NCBI GenBank assembly: GCA_051061015.1
Contig: JBPFEG010000052.1
Coordinates: forward strand, 1-64,000
DNA from: Methylomicrobium sp051061015
GTDB lineage: Bacteria > Pseudomonadota > Gammaproteobacteria > Methylococcales > Methylomonadaceae
Direction: 5' to 3'
Length of the DNA stretch: 64,000 bases
The position numbers were made by a program, and so were the translations under genes. Below, one piece after another: positions 52,325 through 61,769 of the stretch. Position 1 is the first letter of the stretch. Each line of letters begins with the position of its first letter. The notes below the pieces were generated by a model, which saw only the letters and a program-made list of their open reading frames with translations, had not been told where the DNA came from and did no database searches.

Positions 52325-53482
52325 TTATCCTTTTTTTGAAAGCATGTGCTCATCATGCTCTAATAATTGCGAATACAAAAAGATCATTTCAGCGCTAATT
52401 TCTCGGTTCGAGAACTGGGATACTGCCCGTGTTTGCGCCGCACGGCCTAGTTCAAGCCGGTAAACGGGATTTTCGATCAGATGTGACAGGGCCTGGGCCA
52501 AAGCACTCACATCGCCTGCCGGATATAGAATTCCTGTCTTTTGATCCGCGACCGCGTCGGTAATACCGTAAATTTTCGTCGCGACCGCCGGAATACCGGC
52601 TGCAGCCGCTTCAATGATAACCTGACCAAAGCCCTCGCGATAGCTGGGCAGGCAAAAAATATCGGCCATCGCCATATAATGTTCGGGGTTCGGGGTGTAA
52701 TTGATACGGCGTAGTTGTGTTCGGTATTTCCCGCAAATTTCCTGAATTCGGGTAAAGGGGACATCTTCTTCAGCGCCGACTAACACCAGCACCGCATCGG
52801 GATGTTTTTCGGCAATTTTCACGAATGCCGAGGCCAGATCCAGCATGCCTTTGTCGCGATTCAATCTTCCGAGATATAAAATCACAGGTTGAGTAGGGCC
52901 GATGTCCAGTATCGATCTGATGCGTTCTCTGGTCTCCATGTCGGGTTTGAAGATCTCGGCATTGACGCCGCAAATCGAACCCTGCCCCAGGACAAGACCC
53001 TGCCGGCTACCCAAAATTCCTTCGGCTACTAAAAAATCACGTTGTGATGGACTATCCACCAGAATATGGGTCGCCAGCTTTACGATGATCTTATCGAAAA
53101 TTTTTAATGACTGACGCTTCCAGCCTTGTTTGGTTGCCCATACCTGACCGGTAAAGGTATGCAAGCGATGGGGAGTCCCGGCAGTCCAGGCGGCAAGCAT
53201 CGTCAATAAGCCCGTTTTGGGCATGATCGAATGAACGAGCTGATAGCGCTCGCGCCGAAACAGGCCGAAAAGCTCTACCAATGCCCGTAAATCCCGCCAT
53301 GGAGAGATTTTACGTTCGATCGCGATCGGGATGAACTCGGCATTCAGTCCCTGTAACAAGTCAGCGCCCAGCGGATTGCTGACCATATTAACAGCCCAGC
53401 GCTCGGAAGATGCTTGAATTGCATCTTTCATGAATGCTTGAATCACTGCGGGAATCGTCGCGACAAAACAGAGTTTTTTCAT
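52325..53482 (-). CDS. Glycosyltransferase family 4 (GT-B)
   Basis: 385 residues, a GT-B fold. The C-terminal domain holds VILYLGRLNRDKG, the sugar-nucleotide motif CLPSYREGFGQVIIEAAAAG (EX7E) and VATKIYGITDAV. These retaining enzymes transfer a sugar from a nucleotide to a growing lipid-linked glycan in the cytoplasm. Donor and linkage are not predictable. It lies between two SDR genes, with gaps of 2 and 14 bases. Confidence 0.9.
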   Translation of the reverse strand: MKKLCFVATIPAVIQAFMKDAIQASSERWAVNMVSNPLGADLLQGLNAEFIPIAIERKISPWRDLRALVELFGLFRRERYQLVHSIMPKTGLLTMLAAWTAGTPHRLHTFTGQVWATKQGWKRQSLKIFDKIIVKLATHILVDSPSQRDFLVAEGILGSRQGLVLGQGSICGVNAEIFKPDMETRERIRSILDIGPTQPVILYLGRLNRDKGMLDLASAFVKIAEKHPDAVLVLVGAEEDVPFTRIQEICGKYRTQLRRINYTPNPEHYMAMADIFCLPSYREGFGQVIIEAAAAGIPAVATKIYGITDAVADQKTGILYPAGDVSALAQALSHLIENPVYRLELGRAAQTRAVSQFSNREISAEMIFLYSQLLEHDEHMLSKKG

Positions 53483-53496
53483 TAAAGACTAAGAAT

Positions 53497-54441
53497 TTAT
53501 CGTATTTTTGTTTGCCAATGGCGGCTCAGTTCGGTGATCCCTTCGCGTATCGAAATCGTGTGGCGAAATTCCAATTCTCTTATGATTTTGTCTGACTTGT
53601 AAATGGTTGTATTGGTCAATGCGTCAATTCTGGCGCCTGTTAACGGAAATTTTGCGAGTTTTGACCCCAAACCGGCAATACCGCGAGCCCAGGATTCCGG
53701 CAACCGTCGTGGGTTCCCCTTTTTATGCAAAGCCTCGGCGATGATGTCGACAAATTCCTCGAGCAGGCTATGGTCCGATACTATATAAGCTTGTCCGTTG
53801 CCGGGCAAATCCGCTTTTCCGCATAACATCAAAGCATCGACGACATTTTCTACATGAATGTAATTGGCGACCGCGCCGGGTTTGCCGATAAAAAAGAACA
53901 GGCCTTTATCGATCATGCTGATCAATTGAAAAAGCGATTGATTGGGCATCGATGGACCATACACATTGGAAGGTCTGAGCAAGACGCATTCCAACTGGTG
54001 TTTGGCCGCAGCTTTCAAAACCAATGCATCGGCGGCGGCTTTGGATTGTTCATACGCATTGACAGGGGCGATCGCCGAATCTTCAGTGATCACTTGGTGG
54101 CGCGGATTTCCGTAAACCCCCGTACTGCTCAACTGAACCCAGCGTTTGATCCGGCCCTGAGCGGCGGCGAGCAGGTTCTCGGTTCCCTCGACATTGGTCG
54201 ACTGCATCAGCGACTCATCGCTCAGTTCGGCCGCGCAATGATATAAAACGTCGGCATCCGAAAGAAACTCGCGCAGTTTGGCGGTCGATGAGTTTAAGTG
54301 GCCGCTGAAAGGATGTGCGCCATTCAAAGAAACCGGAGGATTACGGCGGGTTAAATAGCGAACCTGATCGCCTTGCGCCAAGTGCTTGACGATTAAAAGC
54401 CTGCCGATAAAACCAGTACCTCCAGTGACGGCAACAATCAT
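53497..54441 (-). CDS. SDR-type nucleotide-sugar epimerase/dehydratase
   Basis: 314 residues, extended SDR. NAD-binding VTGGTGFIGRLL at the N terminus. Ser/Tyr/Lys appear as QLSSTGVYG and AYEQSKAAAD, with LRPSNVYGPS following. It acts on a nucleotide sugar; the exact reaction is unknown. It is the second SDR of the cluster. A gap of about 175 bases precedes it on the upstream side, possibly with a promoter. Confidence 0.87.
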   Translation of the reverse strand: MIVAVTGGTGFIGRLLIVKHLAQGDQVRYLTRRNPPVSLNGAHPFSGHLNSSTAKLREFLSDADVLYHCAAELSDESLMQSTNVEGTENLLAAAQGRIKRWVQLSSTGVYGNPRHQVITEDSAIAPVNAYEQSKAAADALVLKAAAKHQLECVLLRPSNVYGPSMPNQSLFQLISMIDKGLFFFIGKPGAVANYIHVENVVDALMLCGKADLPGNGQAYIVSDHSLLEEFVDIIAEALHKKGNPRRLPESWARGIAGLGSKLAKFPLTGARIDALTNTTIYKSDKIIRELEFRHTISIREGITELSRHWQTKIR

Positions 54442-54616
54442 AAGTATTCCTGGAAACAGTTTTTTTGATAGATATCGATTAATGAATTTGGCATCGGTAA
54501 ACCTTACAAGCTTTCTGAAGCCTTTCTAAAATCGGGCGTTATCTTGGGACTATTGAAGATATGAGCAAATCCGGTTGAACGGCATGGACAATTTTTTAAT
54601 ATTACGCCAGAATCTC

Positions 54617-55342
54617 TCAGAGATTTAATAGCCTTAGAAACAATATTGGAATTTGCAGCCATTTCGGGCTCCCCAGATCCAATTGAACTCTAAAGACTTC
54701 GGTAGCATTCCCGCTTCGATCGATACTGCTTACTCCTGCTCTTCCAATTTCGCCGACAATAAAATCAGTTTCGTATGGCTTTATTCCTGCCTTACAGGCC
54801 TGCATCACAAAAAGTTGGTCCGCGGCGATCGGATATTTAGAGGAGTAATAGCCGAAGCGTTGATGCAAATTTTTTTTATAAGCTGTTGCTAAGGTATGAG
54901 CAGCGATATAGGCGCGGTGCCCCCAAAGCCATGGCGCACGGTTTTTAGGATGTAAAATTTTATTTCCATACTTTGCATGAGCCGTCACAATATCGGCATG
55001 AGAGTGGTCGATGGCCAGGCGAAAATTAGCGATGGCATCTGCATTAAATAGATCATCGGCTCCACAGACAATATAATATTCTCCGTCGACTGCCTTGATC
55101 GCTCGATTCAATGCATCATATATCCCGAAATCGGGCTGCGATAAAACCAATATATCAAGATCATCGATTGCATTTAACAGATCCAGCGTACCATCGCTTG
55201 ACGCGCCATCGGCCACGATCCAATGGAAATCCCTATCCGTTTGATTGCGCAGGCTTTCAATAAGGTCCGGCAAATTCTTCGCCGCGTTAAAGGTCGCGGT
55301 GACAATACTGATTCTTCTATTTCGTGTATTTGGCGCAGTCAA
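54617..55342 (-). CDS. Glycosyltransferase family 2
   Basis: 241 residues, GT-A fold. ISIVTATFNAAKNLPDLIESL begins the nucleotide-binding half; DGASSDGT and the metal-binding VCGADDLF follow. It adds a sugar to the lipid-linked glycan. The only in-frame start near the conserved segment is TTG 55342. The flanking DNA, especially 55343-55737, is more AT-rich than the rest of the cluster. Confidence 0.87.
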   Translation of the reverse strand: MTAPNTRNRRISIVTATFNAAKNLPDLIESLRNQTDRDFHWIVADGASSDGTLDLLNAIDDLDILVLSQPDFGIYDALNRAIKAVDGEYYIVCGADDLFNADAIANFRLAIDHSHADIVTAHAKYGNKILHPKNRAPWLWGHRAYIAAHTLATAYKKNLHQRFGYYSSKYPIAADQLFVMQACKAGIKPYETDFIVGEIGRAGVSSIDRSGNATEVFRVQLDLGSPKWLQIPILFLRLLNL

Positions 55343-55382
55343 CTGTTTAATCCTTCGAGAAGAGCGTTTTAATTGATGGCAA

Positions 55383-55400
55383 GTGCGAATTCATTCGCAC
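55383..55400. repeat. Near-perfect palindrome
   Basis: GTGCGAAT, two bases, ATTCGCAC. It could be an operator or a hairpin at the start of the transcript towards the GT2 gene at 55342. Confidence 0.5.
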
Positions 55401-55438
55401 ACAACTTCATGAATGTTTTTTTAAATTAACGGCATTGG

Positions 55439-55477
55439 GCCTTGTGCACTATTTATTCCGCTAGGTAGGCACAAGGC
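55439..55477. repeat. Inverted repeat
   Basis: GCCTTGTGC (55439-55447) pairs perfectly with GCACAAGGC (55469-55477), loop 21 bases. No T tract follows. Confidence 0.5.
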
Positions 55478-55737
55478 TCTAGGAATTTCCAAAAAATAGT
55501 TTTACCTTACTGCATGGTTACGATAATCCCAAGGATAAGATGATGATAGTGCATATCTAGGCGAAGAATGCGTATTCCGCATTGCTTAGCATCTGTTATG
55601 GCCAATGAATTATTGCAAATCATGGCGTTTGATTTATGCGCTTTTTGGAAAAATTATTATTCCTTTGCTACTTAAACTCCATGGGTAAAGAATACTGCCC
55701 GTTTTTAAGAAGCGGCGATAGGCGCTCAAAATGAATT

Positions 55738-56646
55738 TCAACTCTTTAAATAACGCTTAATTCCAGTACTATTGCAAAACCGAATCAGCAGGAGGGTAAT
55801 TAAAAGTTTTGCAATTTTATTTTTTATCTTGATGGAAAATTTATAGTCGCTATAGTCGTCAAAAAATAGTAATGTTCTTATCATAGAATTATAGAGGCGG
55901 TCTATCTTTCCGAATGCGGTACTGTTCAGTCCCCCTTCGTGTATCCTATAGACAGACATCTCCCTATCGATATACTGGATATATCCTTTCAGAGAGCATA
56001 AAAGCTGAATGGCCCAATCTACATTCATGATGTGATGCAACCATGCCGGAAGAGTCGCCGGCAAAGCGGAGCGCCTCAGCACTATGGATTGAGTGGGTAT
56101 GAACCAGTCTTTAATGATGTCTTCCGTTTTTATCTCGGCATTAATTCGTTTCTTTACAAAAGGCTCCTGCTTACCGGTTGGAGATTCGAACCGTTTGATT
56201 GACTGATGAAAACACAACGAGCATGCCGGGTGTTTTTCAAGATAATCCACTTGAATGCTGAGCTTTTGTTTATCCGTCCAATAATCGTCGCCTTCGCAGA
56301 TCGCAATGTATTTACTGTCGGTTTTTGACAGAAGATAGGGGATAATCCGTACCCCTTTCGAATACTGGTTTTCCGTCTGATATATCGGCTTAATCAACCT
56401 CGGATAGGAATCCTGATACTTTCTTATAATCTCGGCAGTTCGATCCGTTGAGGCATCGTCGTGGATCAGTATTTCAAAAGGAAAAGACGTCTCCTGAAGC
56501 AAGAAGCTGTTTATCGCTTCTTCGATAAAAGCTTCATGATTATAAGCTATACAGAGAATGGTTATTAAAGGACCACAGTCATCATCGGTCCATCGCGAGA
56601 CAATTTCATGTTGATTTGGAAGCGTCTCAGTAGTCGGGCAGTTCAT
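55738..56646 (-). CDS. Glycosyltransferase family 2
   Basis: 302 residues. GT-A motifs: ITILCIAYNHEAFIEEAI, HDDASTDRT and the metal-binding CEGDDYW. WTDKQKLSIQVDYLEKHP is common in surface-polysaccharide GT2 enzymes. The start is uncertain: ATG 56646 is used, with a GTG at 56676 as the alternative; neither has a good ribosome-binding site. Its base composition is lower in GC than most of the cluster, especially at the 3' end, hinting at separate acquisition. Confidence 0.87.
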   Translation of the reverse strand: MNCPTTETLPNQHEIVSRWTDDDCGPLITILCIAYNHEAFIEEAINSFLLQETSFPFEILIHDDASTDRTAEIIRKYQDSYPRLIKPIYQTENQYSKGVRIIPYLLSKTDSKYIAICEGDDYWTDKQKLSIQVDYLEKHPACSLCFHQSIKRFESPTGKQEPFVKKRINAEIKTEDIIKDWFIPTQSIVLRRSALPATLPAWLHHIMNVDWAIQLLCSLKGYIQYIDREMSVYRIHEGGLNSTAFGKIDRLYNSMIRTLLFFDDYSDYKFSIKIKNKIAKLLITLLLIRFCNSTGIKRYLKS

Positions 56647-56848
56647 AGTCGATTTTCGGTTACTAAATAAATACACTTATACCGGTAAAAGAGCCAGTGT
56701 GAATAGGCGAACCCTTGAACGGCTGCCAAAACGGATTTTTCAGCCAACTACTTCATCCTGTGTCAAAAGAGAATTAAGCATTGAGTTCAATAACCGCAGA
56801 TAAAATAAAAAGCGGCAGCTCAAGCAAAAGGCTTACAACGTCCCAATC

Positions 56849-57517
56849 TCAGTATTTTCTAGACGAATTCGCATGCGGCATTTTTTGTCCGGCATAGGAA
56901 TAACCCAAAAAGGCTAACAGTTTCTCCATTGCATCCGCTTTAGCCACGTCTATAACCAGCAGATCCTCGGGTCGATTCTTGAAATAGTCCAATACGTTGC
57001 GGTTATGTTCCTCATAGCGGCGGATATACAAGTCGCGGTCGTATAAAGTCTTTTCATCAGCTCCGTAGCGGAGCCTCTGCGCATCCCAGAGAAAACCGCG
57101 GTAGCGGTAATTAAATTGTCGAAGATCGTCTGCAGTCGGAATACGGTTTTTTCCGATTAATTGGGTATGAAACCGTACCAGAGATTCATACCACTCTGTA
57201 GAACTGCCGCGTATCGTCAGAATGAATTTTGATCCCGGAAATGCCGCATCCACCGCAGCGAACGTATCTGGGTAACTGAAGGGAATATCCTGAAAAGCTT
57301 CAGCCCAGCGGCAATAACGGATAATTTTCCGGAAATCCCGCTTCGCCCATTCATGTATCAACAGCTCAGCTTTTGCCTGATTGCCGACTTTGAGGCCAAG
57401 ACTGTGAAAGACGGACTCCACCGAGGTGGTACCGGTCTTGTTGGCCCCGATACAGAATACCTTAGGTCTGTTGAAAATGTTGTATCCTCGAAACAAGGCC
57501 TTAAACCGAGCCGTCAT
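56849..57517 (-). CDS. PAPS-dependent sulfotransferase-like protein
   Basis: 222 residues. The 5'-phosphosulfate loop is GANKTGTTSVESVF (residues ~23-36), and the 3'-phosphate-binding part RGSSTEWYES follows near 105. This matches short bacterial sulfotransferases that transfer sulfate from PAPS to a carbohydrate or lipid. A sulfated glycan fits the location in a polysaccharide cluster and the cysC and cysQ genes upstream in the same run, which would make PAPS and remove PAP. Its start at 57517 overlaps the flippase stop (ATGA). Confidence 0.87.
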   Translation of the reverse strand: MTARFKALFRGYNIFNRPKVFCIGANKTGTTSVESVFHSLGLKVGNQAKAELLIHEWAKRDFRKIIRYCRWAEAFQDIPFSYPDTFAAVDAAFPGSKFILTIRGSSTEWYESLVRFHTQLIGKNRIPTADDLRQFNYRYRGFLWDAQRLRYGADEKTLYDRDLYIRRYEEHNRNVLDYFKNRPEDLLVIDVAKADAMEKLLAFLGYSYAGQKMPHANSSRKY

Positions 57518-58983
57518 CTTTGTCCCCTGTCCGGTGTCAAGTTTTGAATCCTATGGAGCGGCAACATACCACTAAGCTCCCGTAAGGCTTCCGCTTTGAA
57601 AAGGTACGTCAACAAGAGGTAGAGTATGCCGCCGGTCAATAGGCCGATGGCCAAGCCGACATAATCGGCCGAATACGGGCCTTGATTGACAAGCCACATC
57701 GCCGCTCCCATCGGCACCGCCGCGGCAAAACTCGGCAGCAAGTCGAGCACCTGCCTGATGGCTCCTAAATTCAGAAAGACTTTGCTGAAATACGCATTCA
57801 CCAGTAATGCAAAGGCTGAAGCAGCAACCTGAGCCCATGCCAGCCCCATGATACCGTGGAAACTGCCGGCAACGGTCAGGCTGATTGCCACGGTTTTCTT
57901 AATCAGCATAATATTGAAGAATAAATCCGATCGTCCTTGTGCCTGCAGCACGTTGATATTCAACACATGCATCGGCCATATCAGCCCGACGACGCCGAGC
58001 ACTTGCAGGATCGGTGCGCTAGGCAGCCATTTTTCGCCGAACAGCGTAATAACAATCGGTTCCGCCAGAATCATCATCGTCACCGACAGCGGTATATTTA
58101 CGAACATCACCAGCCTCTGCGCTTTGCGAAATGCGCTCGCCAACCGTTCTTTATCCTCTGCAACCGCGGAAAAAGCGGCAAAAGCCACCCGGTTGATAAT
58201 CTGCATAATGAAATTGACCGGCAGTAACTGAGTTTTCTGCGCCCGATCATAAAATCCGACCTCTCGGGTATGGTAAAACTTGCCGATAAGAATCGAATAC
58301 AGGTTGATGTGCAGCGTATCTACGATCCCGGTCAGCAAGAGATAACCGCCGAATCGGAAGAAAGAACGCAAGGAACCGAAATTGAACGTCCACAGGGGGC
58401 GCCATGAATGCCAGGCCCATAACAGTATTGTCGACAGCAACGTGGCCGTCAGCGTCTGGCTGGCCAGGCTCCATATCCCGAATCCGTTGACCGCCAATAA
58501 AATTCCTGCGACTCCGGCCAATATGGAGGAGACACCACTTACCTTAGCAATTAACTTGAAATCAAGCTCTCGGGTCAGTAGGGTAATATGTATCGCGCCG
58601 AAAGCACTGATAAACACGTTTATCGCCAAAGCATAAGTGAGCGGGCGAAGGATCGGTTTGTCGAACAGAAACGCGATATAAGGCGCAGCGGCGCATAACG
58701 CCAGGCACACAAAAAGCCCCATGCCTAGATTGAAAAAAAAGACGGTCGATTCGTCTACACGGGTGATATTTTGCCGCTGAATCAGCGCCGAACTGAACCC
58801 GCCGTCCACGAAGACATTGGCTAATCCGATGAACAAGCCAAGCAAGGCCATTACGCCGAAGTCTTCAGGCGACAGAATCCGCGCCATCACGATCAGGATG
58901 ACAAACTGCGAGCCTTGACGCAGCAGCACATCAATTGCGCTCCATAATACGCCTTTCGTGATTTTTCGTTGAAAGGATGACAT
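57514..58983 (-). CDS. Wzx-like polysaccharide flippase (MOP superfamily)
   Basis: 489 residues, about 14 membrane helices, of the WzxC/RfbX polysaccharide-transport type (LWSAIDVLLRQGSQFVILIVMARIL..EDFGVMALL is its common opening). It flips the lipid-linked glycan unit to the periplasmic side. No Wzy polymerase is recognised in the window. It starts at ATG 58983, 32 bases after the ACP gene. Confidence 0.9.
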   Translation of the reverse strand: MSSFQRKITKGVLWSAIDVLLRQGSQFVILIVMARILSPEDFGVMALLGLFIGLANVFVDGGFSSALIQRQNITRVDESTVFFFNLGMGLFVCLALCAAAPYIAFLFDKPILRPLTYALAINVFISAFGAIHITLLTRELDFKLIAKVSGVSSILAGVAGILLAVNGFGIWSLASQTLTATLLSTILLWAWHSWRPLWTFNFGSLRSFFRFGGYLLLTGIVDTLHINLYSILIGKFYHTREVGFYDRAQKTQLLPVNFIMQIINRVAFAAFSAVAEDKERLASAFRKAQRLVMFVNIPLSVTMMILAEPIVITLFGEKWLPSAPILQVLGVVGLIWPMHVLNINVLQAQGRSDLFFNIMLIKKTVAISLTVAGSFHGIMGLAWAQVAASAFALLVNAYFSKVFLNLGAIRQVLDLLPSFAAAVPMGAAMWLVNQGPYSADYVGLAIGLLTGGILYLLLTYLFKAEALRELSGMLPLHRIQNLTPDRGQR

Positions 58984-59015
58984 CGTCCAATTGGCTGCGC
59001 TACGGCAATCCGATA

Positions 59016-59255
59016 TTATTGCGGCCGATTTTGCAGGTAATCGATAATATTGTCGATCGTGTCGAGCCGGTCCAGATCCTGGTCGGGAATATGGATTCCG
59101 TATTTTTCCTCAATGCCAAGAAATACACTCATCATTTCCAAAGAGTCGATACCGGCTTCCTTGGCCAGATTGGTGTCGCTTTTGATAGTGGAAACATCGG
59201 CTGATAGACCGGCATTTTCCAGAATCGCAATAATATCCTGTTGGGTTACATTCAT
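59016..59255 (-). CDS. Dedicated acyl carrier protein
   Basis: 79 residues, acidic. Ser38 in GIDSLEMM is the 4'-phosphopantetheine site. It is distinct from housekeeping AcpP (which has DSLDTVE) and lies 3 bases from the KASIII gene. It likely carries an acyl chain for the neighbouring acyltransferase instead of bulk fatty acid synthesis. Confidence 0.92.
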   Translation of the reverse strand: MNVTQQDIIAILENAGLSADVSTIKSDTNLAKEAGIDSLEMMSVFLGIEEKYGIHIPDQDLDRLDTIDNIIDYLQNRPQ

Positions 59256-59258
59256 TGA

Positions 59259-60197
59259 TTACTTTCCTTTATTGACTTTGAGTAAAACCGTACTTGCCCA
59301 TGACAAGCCAACACCAAAGCCAGCGATGACGATGGTGTTACAGGGTTCATTTTGCGGATCGCTTAAAATCAGCGGAATTGAGGAGGAGACGGTATTTCCG
59401 TAGTCCGCGGCGACAAAAGGCGCCCGGTGCTCCTCGACCGCCAATTTCTTTTTGATCGTATCGACGATATACCGGCTGCCCTGATGCAGTGCAAAGAGGT
59501 CGACATCCTGGACGGTCAAGTGGTTTGCTTCGAGCATCGCGGTAATATTTTTCGGCACGACGGTGGCTGAGAACGAAAAAACGGCCCGGCCGTTCATCTC
59601 TAGTTTGCCGCTGGTGTTCGCAATTTGAATGGAAGCGTTTTCCTTGCCTTGCGAGCCGAATAGAAATTTTCCGCTGATCCAGGTTGGATTGTCACTGATC
59701 AGTGTTGCCGCAGCTCCGTCTCCAAATAAGAGGCTGGTATTTTTATCGTCTTGATCGACTATTTTCGAGTAAGGGTCCGCGGTAAACAAGATTCCCTTGC
59801 TGAAGCCATTGGCTTGCATGAAGGCCTGAATGACCGATAAGCCATAGACAAAACCGGAACATCCGAGTGAAATATCGAAGGCCGCGCACGTGTCGGGCAA
59901 ACCCAGCTTGCCGTGTACGATTGCCGAGGTGTGCGGTAAGCCATGGTTGTCCGGATTCTGAGTGCATACGACTACGCATTCGATTTGTTCGGGTTGAATT
60001 TGCGCTTTCTGTTGCAGGTCGTAAAAGGCCTTGCAGCATAAGTCGGAAGTGTCTTCATCATCGGCTTTAACGGCGACGCGAAGTGCTCCGGTCTTTTCCC
60101 GCAAGAAGGCCTCATCGACTTCAAACCGGGCGGTTTTCTTCCGGTTATCAATCCGGCCTGACGGGATATAGGTGCCTATTGTTTCTATGCCGATCAT
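59259..60197 (-). CDS. Beta-ketoacyl-ACP synthase III-like enzyme
   Basis: 312 residues, thiolase fold of the FabH type. The catalytic triad is present: Cys113 in SLGCSGFVYG, His in FALHQGSRYI and Asn in DYGNTVSSS. It would start a short acyl chain on the adjacent ACP from an acyl-CoA and malonyl-ACP. Motif spacing is that of FabH, but the cluster context indicates a special role. Its start at 60197 overlaps the stop of the upstream unknown gene (ATGA). Confidence 0.9.
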   Translation of the reverse strand: MIGIETIGTYIPSGRIDNRKKTARFEVDEAFLREKTGALRVAVKADDEDTSDLCCKAFYDLQQKAQIQPEQIECVVVCTQNPDNHGLPHTSAIVHGKLGLPDTCAAFDISLGCSGFVYGLSVIQAFMQANGFSKGILFTADPYSKIVDQDDKNTSLLFGDGAAATLISDNPTWISGKFLFGSQGKENASIQIANTSGKLEMNGRAVFSFSATVVPKNITAMLEANHLTVQDVDLFALHQGSRYIVDTIKKKLAVEEHRAPFVAADYGNTVSSSIPLILSDPQNEPCNTIVIAGFGVGLSWASTVLLKVNKGK

Positions 60198-60796
60198 GCT
60201 TTCACCAAGGAAAAATAGAGATCGCCGAGTTTCTGCCCGTTCACCAGAATGTCGCTTTTGGTCAAACGATAATTCATGTTGTGCTTGAAATGCAGTTCCA
60301 GGTGCTCGCGCTCGTTACAACCCGAGTCTAGATCGACGCGTGTGAAAATCCATTTGCCGGGCACATCCGGAAACAACTGGTGATGCAAATGTTTGTTCAT
60401 CGAGACGATAGTCTCGATGAAAGTAAAAGGGCTCGGACGGCTTAGCCGAATTTTCTCGCCTTCCAAGCGGCAATAAGAAATCAGTCTTGCTTCATCATAG
60501 TCACCGCGTTTACCGGTTTTATCGCTTCCATAGGGCTTGAGGGCGATCCAATGAGGCGTACGATCGACATCAAGCTGGCAACGCGCATGGATCTCCGAAA
60601 TTTGATTCAATTCTTCTTTTGTGCGGGCCACATAGATCTCGCAGATGGGGGAGTCGACGAACTGATGCGCAATAAAACGAATATTATGCAGGCTTGCAAG
60701 CGGGGAACCCAGATCAATCATCGCGTTAAAAAGATCCGGGCCCTGAATATAGTTGCGTGCTCCTTTGAATTGAAACTCGACCTGTTTAATTTCCAT
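60194..60796 (-). CDS. Unrecognised protein of the acyl-sugar cassette
   Basis: 200 residues. I do not recognise a family. It is soluble, without a signal peptide, with segments such as KGARNYIQGPDLFNAM and LELHFKHNMNYRLTKSDIL, and mixed alpha/beta character. It is tightly placed between the LpxD-like gene (21 bases) and the KASIII gene (4-base overlap), so it very likely serves the same acylation pathway, for example as a reductase, dehydratase or adaptor for the acyl-ACP. That role is inference from position only. Confidence 0.6.
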   Translation of the reverse strand: MEIKQVEFQFKGARNYIQGPDLFNAMIDLGSPLASLHNIRFIAHQFVDSPICEIYVARTKEELNQISEIHARCQLDVDRTPHWIALKPYGSDKTGKRGDYDEARLISYCRLEGEKIRLSRPSPFTFIETIVSMNKHLHHQLFPDVPGKWIFTRVDLDSGCNEREHLELHFKHNMNYRLTKSDILVNGQKLGDLYFSLVKA

Positions 60797-60817
60797 TACT
60801 ACTTTTCCGGGTTAGGG

Positions 60818-61768
60818 TTACCGATCGGGGCCTGCATTTACCTGCGGCAAGCGGCGGGCCGGGTTGCCGAAGACCGAATGATTATCGGGCAGATCGTTCA
60901 CGACGACCGAACCCATGCCGATCGAGCAATTTTTTCCGATGCGCAAATTATCGCGTACCGCTACGGCGAGTCCCAAGGTGCTGCCAGTGCCTATGATCGT
61001 ATTCCCGCCGATTATACAGCCCACAGACATCCAGACCTTGGGCCCGATCTGGGCGGCATGGCCGACATTGGACAGATTGCCGATCACAGAGTCTTTGCCT
61101 ATCCGTGTTGAGTGCATCACACCTTTTGACAGCACGCAGGATGCGCCTATTTCCACGTTATCCTCGATCAGGACGCCGGCGAGATGGGGAAAGCGCAGCA
61201 CGCGGCCGTCTTTTGCCTTGTATAGGGCTATTCCGTCGGAGCCGATAGTCGTATTTTCGCGTACGATAACGTGATTGCCGATCACTGTACCTGCTTTTAT
61301 CACGCAGCCGGCGGCAATTCGGCTACCTTTACCGATAGAGACGCCCTCTTCGATCACCGCGCTCTCATGTATCTCAGCGTCGGCATGAATAAACGGCGCC
61401 GCGCCCGCCAAGGAGGTAAAACAGCAAAAACCGCGGTCGGTGAGAATCTCATTGATCAGATCGATCAACAAGGCTCTTGGATCATCGACGATCAGCAGTG
61501 AACACTCCGGAAGATCGGCGGCCATTTCGCGGTTCGTCAGCACCCAGGCATCTTTCAGAAATGTTAAAGCTTCGGGCGTTGGCGTTCTATCGATGAAACA
61601 CAGCGTATCGGGGGCAGCATTGCGGCCATTAGACACACCGATAACCGAAGACGAAGTCTTTTTACCCGCTGCCTGTGATTCTAGCGCTGCATCCGGCCCT
61701 AAGATCCGGATTGACAGGTTAACGAGCTCTTCGAATGTAAGCGCTGACTTGAACTTGATCATTTCCAT
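60818..61768 (-). CDS. LpxD-like N-acyltransferase (left-handed beta helix)
   Basis: 316 residues. The N-terminal domain (1-100) resembles the UDP-binding part of LpxD, and the rest is a hexapeptide-repeat beta helix (IGKGSRIAAGCVIKAGTVIG and so on). NLSNVGHAAQIG carries the expected catalytic His. The end NHSVFGNPARRLP is like sugar N-acetyltransferases. It is slightly shorter than LpxD (about 340). In this context it probably N-acylates an amino sugar made by the DegT enzyme, using acyl-ACP. Confidence 0.87.
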   Translation of the reverse strand: MEMIKFKSALTFEELVNLSIRILGPDAALESQAAGKKTSSSVIGVSNGRNAAPDTLCFIDRTPTPEALTFLKDAWVLTNREMAADLPECSLLIVDDPRALLIDLINEILTDRGFCCFTSLAGAAPFIHADAEIHESAVIEEGVSIGKGSRIAAGCVIKAGTVIGNHVIVRENTTIGSDGIALYKAKDGRVLRFPHLAGVLIEDNVEIGASCVLSKGVMHSTRIGKDSVIGNLSNVGHAAQIGPKVWMSVGCIIGGNTIIGTGSTLGLAVAVRDNLRIGKNCSIGMGSVVVNDLPDNHSVFGNPARRLPQVNAGPDR

Positions 61769-61769
61769 G

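Larger units (their letters stand above)
55343..55737. other. AT-rich intergenic stretch with two inverted repeats
   Basis: 395 bases without a gene inside the polysaccharide cluster. It contains a near palindrome (55383-55400) and a 9-base inverted repeat (55439-55477). It may separate two transcription units or mark a recombination junction. Confidence 0.5.
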
